A stretch of DNA of 64,000 nt. Origin: Megasphaera_A sueciensis (GTDB taxonomy: Bacteria > Bacillota > Negativicutes > Veillonellales > Megasphaeraceae). Below, in pieces: positions 34,183 to 42,994 of this stretch. Under the pieces are notes generated by a model. That model had not been told where the DNA came from, ran no database searches, and saw only the letters and a program-made list of their open reading frames with translations. Made by a program: the position numbers and the translations under genes. Numbering within the stretch: the first letter of the stretch is position 1; every line of letters starts with the position of its first letter. The stretch lies in the NCBI RefSeq assembly GCF_050219315.1, contig NZ_CP116939.1:2108001-2172000 (forward strand), in the 5' to 3' direction.

Positions 34183-35742
34183 ATGGTAAAATTTGTAACT
34201 GCATCAGAAGCAGTTAAACATATCCCGGATAAAGCTACTATAGCGACTTCGGGATTTGTGGGCGGACTTGTCCCAGAGTCAATTTTGAAAGCGATAAAAA
34301 AATCTTTTTTAGAAACAGGGAGTCCTAGAGATCTTACCTCTATATTTGCAGCGGGACAGGGTGATGGCAAGGAAAGAGGGCTGAATCATTTGGGGGAAGA
34401 AGGCTTGCTGAAACGTGTTATTGGAGGTCATTTTAATCTAAGTCCTCGTATTGGGGCGTTGGTGATGGACAATAAAATTGAAGCGTATAATTTCCCGCAA
34501 GGAACGTTATCTCAATTATTTAGATCCATCGCGGGGCGTCGGCCGGGAATTATTACAAAAATTGGACTAGGTACTTTTGTGGATCCCCGTTTGGAAGGCG
34601 GAAAGCTAAATAAAAAAACAACAGAAAATTTAGTGGAAGTCATTCAGTTAAACGGAGAAGAGTGGTTATGGTATAAAACTGTAAAAATTGATGTGGCTAT
34701 TATCAGAGGAACGACAGTAGATCAAGATGGGAATATTACAACTGAACAAGAGATAGGCAGCGGTGAAATATTATCTATTGCAGAAGCGGCCAGGGCTTGT
34801 GGAGGAATTGTTATTGCTCAAGTTAAACAAGTTGCTTCTCGTGGAACGTTGGATCCTAAAATGGTTAAGGTTCCCGGAGTGTTAGTTGATTATGTTGTCA
34901 AAGCAGAACAAGAAGATCATCTTATGACATGGGACTATGCTTTTACTCCGTTACTAAATGGAGATTTACGAGTTCCCGTGGATTCACTGGCGCCCATGAA
35001 ACTAGATAATCGTAAAATTATTGCTCGTCGTTGTGCAATGGAATTAATTCCTAATGCAGTGGTTAATCTCGGAATCGGCATGCCGGAAGGTGTCTCTTCT
35101 GTAGCAACAGAGGAAGGAGTCGGCAATCAACTTATATTGACTACGGAAGCGGGTACTATTGGAGGTGTTCCGGCTAGTGGTAATAGTTTTGGGGCATCGG
35201 CGAACGCTTCTGCTATATTAGATCAACCATATCAATTTGATTTTTATGATGGCGGTGGGCTGGATTTAGCTATTTTAGGTTTGGCAGAAACTGATGTAGA
35301 GGGAAATATCAATGTAAGTAAATTTAATGGCCGTATAGCAGGGTGTGGCGGTTTTATCAATATTACGCAAAGCTCTAAAAAAGTTATTTTTTGCGGTACC
35401 TTTACGGCGGGAGGATTGAAAGAAGAAATAAGAGATGGAAAATTAATTATTGTTTCTGAGGGGAAAAATAAAAAATTCAGTCAACATGTGGAACAAATTA
35501 CGTTTAGCGGTGCATATGCAACGACTGTTGGACAGTCGGTACTGTATGTAACAGAACGTGCCGTGTTCCGGTTAACTGCAGCGGGAATGGAATTGATTGA
35601 AGTTGCCCCAGGTATTGATATCCAAAAAGATATACTCGACCAAATGAATTTTCAGCCCATTATTAATGATGTAAAAGAAATGGATCCGCGTATTTTTTTG
35701 GATGGACCTATGGGATTAGATTTTTATGATGTAGCAGTGTAG
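34183..35742 (+). CDS. Acetate/propionate CoA-transferase family (Pct/YdiF-like)
   Basis: A 519-aa class I CoA-transferase with both halves fused, moving CoA from acetyl-CoA or similar onto a short carboxylic acid. The N-terminal half has ATIATSGFVGGLVPESIL and FNLSPRIG. The C-terminal half has NLGIGMPEGVSSVA and the active-site Glu in TTEAGTIGGVPASG. GGAGG precedes ATG 34183. It sits between a GntP-type permease and a MaoC hydratase, so 3-hydroxybutyrate or a related 3-hydroxyacid is a plausible substrate; lactate or propionate remain possible. Confidence 0.93.
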   Translation: MVKFVTASEAVKHIPDKATIATSGFVGGLVPESILKAIKKSFLETGSPRDLTSIFAAGQGDGKERGLNHLGEEGLLKRVIGGHFNLSPRIGALVMDNKIEAYNFPQGTLSQLFRSIAGRRPGIITKIGLGTFVDPRLEGGKLNKKTTENLVEVIQLNGEEWLWYKTVKIDVAIIRGTTVDQDGNITTEQEIGSGEILSIAEAARACGGIVIAQVKQVASRGTLDPKMVKVPGVLVDYVVKAEQEDHLMTWDYAFTPLLNGDLRVPVDSLAPMKLDNRKIIARRCAMELIPNAVVNLGIGMPEGVSSVATEEGVGNQLILTTEAGTIGGVPASGNSFGASANASAILDQPYQFDFYDGGGLDLAILGLAETDVEGNINVSKFNGRIAGCGGFINITQSSKKVIFCGTFTAGGLKEEIRDGKLIIVSEGKNKKFSQHVEQITFSGAYATTVGQSVLYVTERAVFRLTAAGMELIEVAPGIDIQKDILDQMNFQPIINDVKEMDPRIFLDGPMGLDFYDVAV

Positions 35743-35764
35743 ATTATGAAAGCGAGGAATCATT

Positions 35765-36181
35765 ATGGCACAAGATATTAAGTATGAAGATATTCATGTT
35801 GGAGATACGGCAGCATTGTCTAAGACGATTAGCGAATACGATGTATATTCCTTTGCCGGAGTGACAGGAGATTTTAATCCGGTTCATGTGAATTCTGAAT
35901 TTGCAAAGAAATCTATGTTTAAACAACGGATTGCGCATGGCATGATTTCAGCGGGGTTGATTTCGGCTGTTTTGGGAACAGAACTTCCTGGGATTAATAC
36001 GATTTATATGAATCAGGAATTGAGTTTTTTAGCACCTGTTTTATATGGAGATACATTAACAGCTACTATTGAATGTGTTGAAAAAGATGATGCAAAACAT
36101 CGTATTATTTTTAAAACTACGGTAACGAACCAAAATGATAAGGTTGTTACAGATGGAAAAGCGAGAGTAATGAAAAAATAA
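35765..36181 (+). CDS. MaoC/PhaJ-like (R)-specific enoyl-CoA hydratase
   Basis: A 138-aa hot-dog-fold hydratase. The catalytic Asp and His lie in the hydratase-2 motif FAGVTGDFNPVHVN, followed by RIAHGMISAGLISAVLG. These enzymes interconvert (R)-3-hydroxyacyl-CoA and trans-2-enoyl-CoA. With the permease and CoA-transferase it completes a short route: take up an (R)-3-hydroxyacid, attach CoA, remove water to give an enoyl-CoA such as crotonyl-CoA. GCGAGGAATCATT precedes the ATG. Confidence 0.92.
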   Translation: MAQDIKYEDIHVGDTAALSKTISEYDVYSFAGVTGDFNPVHVNSEFAKKSMFKQRIAHGMISAGLISAVLGTELPGINTIYMNQELSFLAPVLYGDTLTATIECVEKDDAKHRIIFKTTVTNQNDKVVTDGKARVMKK

Positions 36182-36201
36182 ATTTCATATGTTAATTTTT
36201 T

Positions 36202-36264
36202 AGATAAATAAAGAGGTTACAGTAATGATACATTTAATTTACTGTAATCTCTTTATTTATCTGT
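36202..36264. terminator. Long-stem terminator after the MaoC gene
   Basis: A 24-bp stem (36202-36225 against 36239-36262) with one G-T pair; the lower stem is AT-rich on both sides, so it works in either direction. The rest of the 36265-36578 gap holds only the promoter listed next. Confidence 0.85.
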
Positions 36265-36476
36265 ATTATGATACATTAAATAATTTGTTTGATTTGGCAA
36301 TATGCCGCGATGGTTGCGATGAGACAATTAGTATAGCTGTCAGGTATGGTATTAGTGTTATCTACATATCATATGAAAATATTGATTGACGGCATATTTC
36401 ATATAAAAAAACTATGTCCCCACATTGAAAATTTGAAAGTATTTTTGCCATGTTTTTATATTATTAAAAAATTAAT

Positions 36477-36506
36477 TTGACTTGCGATAGGTATACAATT
36501 TATACT
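36477..36506 (+). promoter_or_regulatory. Promoter of MFS transporter gene
   Basis: TTGACT at 36477-36482, 18-bp spacer, TATACT at 36501-36506, about 90 bp before the coding start. Confidence 0.55.
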
Positions 36507-36596
36507 ACTATCAGCATAAAAAAGCATAAAATATTTTTATTGATTTATTTTTATTCAACTAGATAGGGTATTCCTATTGTGGAGGAGAAGAGTATC

Positions 36597-37841
36597 TTGA
36601 TTTTTTCTATAATGGCTTTTGCAAAGAATGTTTTTTCTTCGCTGCAATATAAAAACTTTCGGTATTTTTGGCTGGGACAATGTGTTTCTTTATGTGGAAC
36701 ATGGATGCAGCGGACGGCACAGGTCTGGTTAGTATATACACTTACTAATTCGCCTTTTTTAGTGGGTTTGATTGGGGTGAGCCAGTTTACTCCCATGCTT
36801 GTGTTTGCATTATTTTCCGGGGCCATTGTGGAACGAATTGCAAAGAAGAAAGTATTGCTCATTACTCAGTTTTTATTTATGATGCAGGCAGTTTGTCTTA
36901 CGGTGCTCATGTATACAGGGCATATTCATTATATATATGTTTTGATATTGAGTGCTTTTTTCGGTATGGTGCAGACGTTCGATATGCCGGCCAGACAGTC
37001 GTTTTTTATTCAACTGGTAGGCAGTGATCATCTGATGAATGCTATATCTTTAAATTCAACGATGACGAACTTAGCAAAGATAATAGGGCCTGCACTATCA
37101 GGTATTATTATGGTGCGGTACGGTGTTGGTTTTTGTTTTTTGTTGAATAGTATTAGTTTTTTTGCTGTTTTGCTTAGTTTGATATGTATTAAAATCAACG
37201 CGGAGTCGAATCATGGACTGAAAGCTTTTCATCTTTTACAGGAAATAAAAGAAGGTATTAGATATATTAAGGGAAATAAAAATTTAAAATTCAATGTTAT
37301 TTTTATGGCGATTATTTGTACATTTGCCATGAATTTAGATGTAGTTGTCCCGGTGTATGCCAATGAGGTGTTGCATGGCGGCAGTCGTATGTATACTTCG
37401 TTAATGAGCGCTATGGGAATAGGGGCAATGGTTGGTGCCATCTTTATGTCTGCAAGAGCGGCGAAGGGTATAAAGAAAAATTTATTCATCATTAGCATTA
37501 TTATTACGTTGTCTGTACAAGTTGGAATGATGGCAGTTCATACTTATGAAGTAGCATTCGTTTTGATTGCGGGTATTGGTTTTTCTAATTTAGTATTTAT
37601 GAATATGGGGAACTCTATCTTTCAACTTAATTCAGATGATATGCATCGAGGACGGGTAATGAGCGTATACTCCTTTTTAAATCAGGGGTCAACTCCCCTT
37701 GGAAATTTGTATGCCGGCACGCTTATGCAGCATATAGGAGGACGTTGGGGATTTCCGGGATGTGGAATTATGGCAGTTTTCCTAGTGGGAATTACTTGTT
37801 TTTTTAATAAAAAAGAATTAAGTTTGTGGTTACGTAATTAA
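36597..37841 (+). CDS. MFS-family exporter (MFS_3/EntS-like)
   Basis: A 12-segment inner-membrane transporter of the major facilitator superfamily, close to the EntS-type exporters (YKNFRYFWLGQCVSLCGTWMQRTAQVWLVY; FDMPARQSFFIQLVG; FLNQGSTPLGNLYAGTL; the longer strings are separate segments). The start is uncertain. GTG 36579 lies inside the GGAGGAG ribosome site, so TTG 36597, eleven bases after it, or ATG 36612 are better. About 414 aa. It is monocistronic, and its substrate, perhaps a siderophore or drug, is unknown. Confidence 0.86.
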   Translation: MIFSIMAFAKNVFSSLQYKNFRYFWLGQCVSLCGTWMQRTAQVWLVYTLTNSPFLVGLIGVSQFTPMLVFALFSGAIVERIAKKKVLLITQFLFMMQAVCLTVLMYTGHIHYIYVLILSAFFGMVQTFDMPARQSFFIQLVGSDHLMNAISLNSTMTNLAKIIGPALSGIIMVRYGVGFCFLLNSISFFAVLLSLICIKINAESNHGLKAFHLLQEIKEGIRYIKGNKNLKFNVIFMAIICTFAMNLDVVVPVYANEVLHGGSRMYTSLMSAMGIGAMVGAIFMSARAAKGIKKNLFIISIIITLSVQVGMMAVHTYEVAFVLIAGIGFSNLVFMNMGNSIFQLNSDDMHRGRVMSVYSFLNQGSTPLGNLYAGTLMQHIGGRWGFPGCGIMAVFLVGITCFFNKKELSLWLRN

Positions 37842-38342
37842 AAGTAGCATACTGATTAGTTGCAATCATATAGTAAAATATACTTTGTTTTCTATTTTAA
37901 GACTACGATAAATTTTGTATAATAAAACATAAAAAATGCTTGTATGTATAGGTGATGCATCACTATATCGTACAAATAGTTTTTTTCGAGTATGATTCTT
38001 TTGGTATGTTTGCATAAATATAAAGATCAGTTAGAGAAATCATTGGGATTTTTCTAACTGATCTTTATATTTATGCATTGTTGTTATTTTTATAAATGAA
38101 TACACTTTATTTATATATAAGTTATGTTGCTTTTATGAAACATTATATGTATAAAAGTATACAGAGATGCCTTCGTAATAATCTAATAGGGTTGTTTTTA
38201 TCATTTAGGTGGATACAAGCACTATCTAGGTAATAAAAGTAATACTGAATTGTGCGATAATATTTATATAAGGAAAAACCTGATGCTCGAGTGATAATTT
38301 TTAATTATTATAATAAGTATTTTTGTAAATAAGGGGGACACT
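37842..38342. other. Intergenic gap with one very long hairpin
   Basis: AT-rich, no credible coding frame. It holds the 30-bp-stem hairpin at 38011-38077 listed separately; apart from that I see nothing definite. Confidence 0.5.
38011..38077. terminator. 30-bp-stem hairpin
   Basis: The arms 38011-38040 and 38048-38077 pair along 30 bases with a single G-T pair and loop CATTGGG. It is probably a bidirectional terminator for the MFS gene. The length is unusual, so a small inverted-repeat element is an alternative. Confidence 0.6.
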
Positions 38343-38600
38343 GTGCGTGTGTGTAAAGAAATTGTATTTAAACAAATCGGCGCAAAGATTGTGTATTACC
38401 GTAAGTTGAATGGATTAACACAGGAAAAACTTGCAGGGTTTGCCCATATAAGTACCAGCGCTTTGGGACGAATTGAAAGAGGTAAATATAATCATAATAT
38501 TTCTGTAGCTGTATTGATTGATATTGCCAATGGTCTCAAAATTGATTTTTCTGTTTTGTTTGAATTTAGCGAAATGGAAAAAAAAATGTGGTATATGTAA
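38343..38600 (+). CDS. Small Xre-family DNA-binding protein
   Basis: An 85-aa single-domain helix-turn-helix protein: IGAKIVYYRKLNGLTQEKLAGFAHISTSALGRIERGKYNHNI. The start is GTG 38343 behind GGGGGACACT. Such proteins are repressors of small modules or toxin-antitoxin pairs. No toxin-like partner is recognised next to it; the 108-aa unknown protein lies 330 bp downstream. Confidence 0.8.
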   Translation: MRVCKEIVFKQIGAKIVYYRKLNGLTQEKLAGFAHISTSALGRIERGKYNHNISVAVLIDIANGLKIDFSVLFEFSEMEKKMWYM

Positions 38601-38932
38601 GAAGATGGATTGCAGTGTAGTAAAAGAATAATAAGAAGTATATCTTATAGAAAAACAATAATAATTTTTTTTATTTGGTGTATGGAAAAAAATATTAATC
38701 AAACAGTATCTTATACATATTTGAGCATATGTACTATTGATGTGAAACAATTCTATTTGGAAGGCATCCATCATATTTTTAATTAGGTGTATCCGTATCA
38801 TTATAAAAAATGATAGTATTTTTAACTAAAAAGGAATGTATTATAAAAATATATGATTTATAGTTGTAAAATAAGCGGGTATACTGGCTGTAACTATATT
38901 TTTCAGATTTTCTGCAGGAGGGTTGGCATTTT
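38601..38932. other. AT-rich gap without recognised features
   Basis: No frame with a ribosome site and no clear terminator; a GCAGGAGGG ribosome site for the next gene is at its right end. Confidence 0.5.
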
Positions 38933-39259
38933 ATGTATTATATTCCTGATTTCGACACCTGCTATAAAAAATATTTTCCTAATGATGCAGATACTTTTAC
39001 CATGGAAATTTCGGTTGGTGAATTTGAGTATTCTATTGAAAGGTTTACAAAAATATTAATTGACGAAAGAGTAAAAAATGGTCTTATTGATTTTATTGAA
39101 CTTAATGTATCACGGCCTTTTTATGCAGCTATTATTATGCATGCTGCATATGGCCATTATAAATGCGATTTAGAAAAGATGTTAAAAAAGTTTAATGGAA
39201 CAAACGAATTCAATAACGAAATGCGAAAAATTGCATTATTGGTGAAAACCTGCACATAA
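38933..39259 (+). CDS. Hypothetical protein
   Basis: A 108-aa soluble protein that I do not recognise. AGGAGGG lies about twelve bases before ATG 38933. It begins MYYIPDFDTCYKKYFPNDAD, is rich in Asp, Glu, Tyr and Phe, and is probably helical in the second half (LEKMLKKFNGTNEFNNEMRKIALLVKTC). There is no signal peptide or membrane segment. It stands between the Xre gene and an IS21-disrupted reductase gene, an area that looks accessory. Confidence 0.55.
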   Translation: MYYIPDFDTCYKKYFPNDADTFTMEISVGEFEYSIERFTKILIDERVKNGLIDFIELNVSRPFYAAIIMHAAYGHYKCDLEKMLKKFNGTNEFNNEMRKIALLVKTCT

Positions 39260-39448
39260 TATCAATGAGAATCAAAAATCTGGTCGGAAAGATTAAATGA
39301 TTAAGAAAATAATCCGCTGTATTTTTGATAAAAGAAAAAAATATTTATTGACAAATTAAAAAAAATTATATAATTTGTTGTATAGAGAAAGAGTATTTTC
39401 TGTTTTAGCATATATATTATTAATATAGTTGGTAAATGGTAGAATTAT

Positions 39449-39814
39449 ATGAAATTTTTAATATTGATGGGGAGTCCCCATAAAAATGGTAATACCATGC
39501 AATGCTTGCAGCCCTTTTGTGAAACATTGAAAAATACAGGACATGAGGTTGATTTGATATGGCTATATGATAAAAAAATTGCCGGATGTCGTGCCTGCCG
39601 ATTTTGCCAGGAAGATTGGTCAAAATTTACCTGTGTCATTCAGGATGATACAATTTTTTTGGCTGATCAGATTATGAACAGTGATTATATTGTCTTAGCA
39701 ACTCCTATTTATTCCTGGTATTGTACACCTCCTATGAAAGCTTTATTGGATCGAATGGTATATGGGATGAATATGTACTATGGTGAAGGAAAAGGGCCTT
39801 CTTTATGGGCAGGT
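39449..39814 (+). pseudogene. NAD(P)H-dependent flavodoxin-like reductase, 5' part, split by IS21-type element
   Basis: The N-terminal 122 codons of an FMN reductase/flavodoxin-fold protein: MKFLILMGSPHKNGNT (FMN phosphate loop), then CRACRFCQ (a Cys pair as in iron-sulfur flavoproteins), CVIQDD and ATPIYSWYCTPPMKALLDR. The frame is cut at codon GGT (39812-39814) by the insertion and then reads only Leu and stop. Joined to 42271 after removing one copy of the target duplication, it continues LWAGKKMAIVTTCGYKPE without a frame change. A weak promoter (TTGACA 39348, TATAAT 39369, 15-bp spacer) lies upstream. Confidence 0.88.
39808..39814 (+). repeat. Target-site duplication, left copy (GGCAGGT)
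   Basis: GGCAGGT at 39808-39814 is repeated at 42264-42270, directly outside the element. Removing one copy restores the interrupted reading frame exactly. Confidence 0.85.
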
Positions 39815-39965
39815 TTGTAATATAAACTAAAAATACCGGGTTTTATCATCAGGGAGTCCGGATTTTATCATTAGAAATTCCCGGGAATTATCATGAAAAA
39901 AGTTGTCCAAATGGAAAGAATGCAGTAGCCTTTATCGTAAGAAACGGTAAAGGAGAAAAGGAGCC

Positions 39966-41417
39966 ATGTTGACAATGTCCAAAATCAATGAAATTCGTGA
40001 ATCCTTTGAACAGGGAAAGAAGGTTTCTCAGATCGCCCGGGAACTCGAAGTAGATGAAAAAACGGTACGCAAATACCTGAAACAGGAGGATTTTTCTCCC
40101 GCCATGCCGATAGCGGAGGAACGCATATCGCGGCTGGATCCCTATAAACTTCTGATTCAACAATGGATGGACGGCGACATAAGCGTTTGGTACAAGCAGC
40201 GCCATACCGCTCAACGTATCTATGATCGTCTGAAAGCGGAATGTCCGGAATTTGATCTGTCCTATCCGACGGTACAGCGATTTGTTAAAGAGTATAAACG
40301 GAAACTTCAGCAGACAAAAACCTTCCAGGAGTTGGTATGGTACCCCGGGGAAGCGCAGGTGGATTTCGGCGAAGCTGATTTCTATGAACAGGGCGTGCTT
40401 TGTCGCAAAAAATATCTAACGGTTTCGTTTCCCTACAGTAATCGTGGATTCTACCAGGTGTTTGGAGGAGAAACCAGCGAGTGCGTTTGTCAGGGACTCA
40501 AAGATATTTTCGAGTACATTGGCGGCGTGGTCCGTGTTTTAGTTTTTGACAATGCCACGGGAGTAGGGCGCCGCATTGGCGAACAAATCCGTGAAGCCCA
40601 GCTATTCCAACAGATGCGTGCTCATTACGGTTTTTTGGTGCGATTCTGCAATCCAAACACCGGACATGAAAAAGGAAATGTGGAAAACAAGGTGGGAACC
40701 GTTCGCCGTAATGTATTTGTTCCCATTCCCTCCTTTGATCAGATTGAGGTGTATAACCGTCAGCTTCTTGAAACGGGAGCGACAGAAGGGATTCATTACA
40801 AAAAAGGCCGTCCTGTAGCAGAATTGTTTCAAGATGATCAACGCTCCCTAAAACCGCTGCCGAGCTATCCATTCAACGTCTGCCGGTTTATGTATGTGAC
40901 TGCCGACAGCTATGGTAAGGTACGTCTGGATGCTCGCCATTTCTATTCCACTTGTCCGGAATTTGGCGAAACAGAGGTGCTTGTCGGCGTCAAAGCACAT
41001 ACCATTGAAATCTATGACGAACGCGGATCCTTGATTGTCACCCATCGCCGCCGGTTTGGAGAAGATCGAACCGACAGTCTGGATTACCGGACAACGCTGG
41101 TTACACTGACCAAAAACGTGGGTGCCTGGAAGAATAGCGGCGTACGCGAGATGATTCCAGAATCCCTGCGTAAAAAAATGGATGAACTAAGTCGGGAAGA
41201 TCTTCGTCAGACGGTGCGAACCATTTCCAAGTTGACGAAAAGCTATTCGTTTGAAACGGCAATCGCGGCTCTTGAAGAAGGATTTCGAACGAGTCGAAAC
41301 GGTTTTTGTGATGCGGCGGTTTTAGCAGCTAGAATGCAAAACTTTGGTCTTGATACACCGCCAGAAGCAGGGCCGGATCTTTCTTCCTACGACCAGCTCC
41401 TGAAAGTAGGTGGCTGA
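39966..41417 (+). CDS. istA: IS21-family transposase IstA
   Basis: A 483-aa DDE transposase. The N-terminal helix-turn-helix is KKVSQIARELEVDEKTVRKYL. The catalytic residues are Asp in AQVDFGEAD, Asp in VLVFDNATG and Glu in NTGHEKGNVENKVG. The C-terminal DNA-binding part follows. AAAGGAGCC precedes ATG 39966. It overlaps istB. Confidence 0.95.
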   Translation: MLTMSKINEIRESFEQGKKVSQIARELEVDEKTVRKYLKQEDFSPAMPIAEERISRLDPYKLLIQQWMDGDISVWYKQRHTAQRIYDRLKAECPEFDLSYPTVQRFVKEYKRKLQQTKTFQELVWYPGEAQVDFGEADFYEQGVLCRKKYLTVSFPYSNRGFYQVFGGETSECVCQGLKDIFEYIGGVVRVLVFDNATGVGRRIGEQIREAQLFQQMRAHYGFLVRFCNPNTGHEKGNVENKVGTVRRNVFVPIPSFDQIEVYNRQLLETGATEGIHYKKGRPVAELFQDDQRSLKPLPSYPFNVCRFMYVTADSYGKVRLDARHFYSTCPEFGETEVLVGVKAHTIEIYDERGSLIVTHRRRFGEDRTDSLDYRTTLVTLTKNVGAWKNSGVREMIPESLRKKMDELSREDLRQTVRTISKLTKSYSFETAIAALEEGFRTSRNGFCDAAVLAARMQNFGLDTPPEAGPDLSSYDQLLKVGG

Positions 41418-41418
41418 T

Positions 41419-42183
41419 ATGGTTCCCCTTAAAGAAAGAGAAGCCACCCGCCGGCGCATCTCGGAATGCTGTAAAAAACTGATTCTTTCACAGCGAATGG
41501 TAGAAATCTGTGAGGAAAGCAGTACGCCAAAGCAAGAAGAGTTTCTGGCCTATTTGCTGGAACAAGAAGTTTTGAAACGGGAACAAAATAAACGGGCCCG
41601 TCAGTTAAACCGAGCTTGTTTTCCCGTGTTGAAAAGTTTTGACGCGTATGAATTCGGCTCCATCCGATTTCCGCCTGCGCTGAGCCGCGACGAGCTGGTA
41701 AGCTGCCATTTCATTGGGGAAAAGAAGAATCTGATTCTCTACGGCCCTGTAGGCGTCGGGAAAACGCATCTTGCCATTGCACTGGGCGTTAAAGCTTGCG
41801 ACAAGGGAATGAATGTGCGTTTTCATACGGTTACCGAGCTGGTGCTCAAACTGGGAGAGGCACATCGTGCCGGAACCTTGGAGAAGCTGGTTCGCGACCT
41901 TCAACGACTTGATCTTCTCATTCTCGATGAGTGGGGCTATGTGCCGGTGGATCGAGAAGGATCCCAGCTATTGTTTCGTGTGGTGGCTGACAGTTACGAA
42001 AGCAAAAGCCTAATATTGACGACCAATTTGGAGTTTTCTAAGTGGGGTGGTATTTTTACGGATGAACAGATGGCAGCAGCCATGATTGACCGACTCATCC
42101 ACCATGGTCATTTACTGCTTTTTGAAGGAGAAAGCTACCGAATGACCCATGCATTGATGCGTCAAACAGCTAAAACAGGTTGA
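41419..42183 (+). CDS. istB: IS21-family helper ATPase IstB
   Basis: An AAA+ ATPase that assembles on DNA and chooses the target for IstA. Walker A is LYGPVGVGKTHLAIALG, Walker B LDLLILDEWGYVP, and sensor I ILTTNLEFSKWG. ATG 41419 has AGGTGG six bases upstream; an in-frame GTG at 41410 that overlaps istA is possible. About 254 aa, the usual length. Confidence 0.95.
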   Translation: MVPLKEREATRRRISECCKKLILSQRMVEICEESSTPKQEEFLAYLLEQEVLKREQNKRARQLNRACFPVLKSFDAYEFGSIRFPPALSRDELVSCHFIGEKKNLILYGPVGVGKTHLAIALGVKACDKGMNVRFHTVTELVLKLGEAHRAGTLEKLVRDLQRLDLLILDEWGYVPVDREGSQLLFRVVADSYESKSLILTTNLEFSKWGGIFTDEQMAAAMIDRLIHHGHLLLFEGESYRMTHALMRQTAKTG

Positions 42184-42263
42184 TGATAATTCCCGGGAAT
42201 TCTTGATGATAAAAACCGGGAAGCTATATGATTTTTTTCGGGAATTTTTCTTGACAAAACACA

Positions 42264-42504
42264 GGCAGGTAAGAAAATGGCGATAGTGACAACCTGTGGA
42301 TATAAACCAGAAAAGGGGGCGGATCTGTTTGAAGAGGGAATTCGTAGATATTGCAGGCATTCTCAGCTTCAATATATGGGAATGCTGGCGGAACGGCATT
42401 TAGGATATCAATCGGCGTTTATGGATGAGACGAAAGCAGCACATGCCAGGGCGTTTGCTTTGAAACTTTGTGAAGCAAAAACGGGGGCAATAAGAATTCT
42501 GTAA
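42264..42504 (+). pseudogene. Flavodoxin-like reductase, 3' part
   Basis: The C-terminal half of the gene cut by the IS21-type element. It begins with the second GGCAGGT copy (42264-42270) and reads KKMAIVTTCGYKPEKGADLF to a stop at 42504. The full protein would have been about 200 aa. This fragment retains an internal ATG (42277) but no ribosome site of its own. Confidence 0.85.
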
Positions 42505-42546
42505 ACATGTGATTTAAATAAAATTATATAATCTAGTATAAAAAGA

Positions 42547-42583
42547 ACGCTGAGGGAAGGAACTTTTTTCAGCGTATTTTTTA
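42547..42583 (+). terminator. Terminator after the disrupted reductase gene
   Basis: ACGCTGA (42547-42553) pairs with TCAGCGT (42569-42575), followed by ATTTTTTAT. Confidence 0.8.
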
Positions 42584-42681
42584 TGTGTGTTCCGTGAGTT
42601 TTGTTGCACATACTAAGTGAATAGGTTTTGGGACTGTTTTTTTTACTCCAAGTAAAAATAGAACAAATACTATATCAAACT

Positions 42682-42749
42682 AATACTATATATAGTATTG
42701 TTATTATTATAATCATGATATATAATAGAATATATTGTATATCATGATT
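42682..42749 (+). promoter_or_regulatory. NrdR-box-like palindrome and a second inverted repeat upstream of nrdD
   Basis: AATACTATATATAGTATT (42682-42699) is a perfect palindrome resembling the NrdR box core; a partial copy (AATACTATAT) begins about 17 bp before it. AATCATGATATA (42711-42722) and TATATCATGATT (42738-42749) form a perfect 12-bp inverted repeat that reaches the -35 element. Both are candidate operators of the ribonucleotide reductase operon. Confidence 0.5.
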
Positions 42750-42776
42750 GACAATTTCGTGTGCTTGCTTTATACT
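42748..42776 (+). promoter_or_regulatory. nrdDG promoter
   Basis: TTGACA at 42748-42753, 17-bp spacer, TATACT at 42771-42776. The start codon is about 210 nt further on, so the mRNA has a long leader. The leader contains AGTAC-CGGA-GTACT followed by TTTT (42788-42805), a small terminator-like hairpin. Confidence 0.7.
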
Positions 42777-42994
42777 AAAAAAACCGAGTACCGGAGTACT
42801 TTTAACTAATTTTTAACTTTAGAGTTGCAGGTTGTGTGACTTCGATGGTAAATTTGTTTGAACAAAATACGGTATTTTTGAGGCAACAGGGAATATATTT
42901 TTTGTGCTGTCCTTTTTTATGATTTCGTGATATCGGAAAAGGTTAAACGTATTATACTATAAGGTATAATGATATTTGTTTGGAGGGTCAGAGG

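Larger units (their letters stand above)
39815..42263 (+). mobile_element. IS21-family insertion sequence, complete
   Basis: A 2449-bp element with intact istA and istB, flanked by a 7-bp duplication. Ends are of TGT...ACA type. Just inside the left end, three repeats related to CCGGGTTTTATCAT occur (39836-39895). Inverted versions (GATAAAAACCGGG and GATAATTCCCGGG) occur near the right end (42185-42255), as expected for transposase-binding sites of this family. It is more GC-rich than its surroundings. Since both genes and the duplication are intact, insertion may be recent. Confidence 0.9.

Noticed and set aside
38415..38801. 128-codon minus-strand open frame
   Set aside because: It overlaps the Xre gene, has no ribosome site and only low-complexity Phe/Ile/Asn content.
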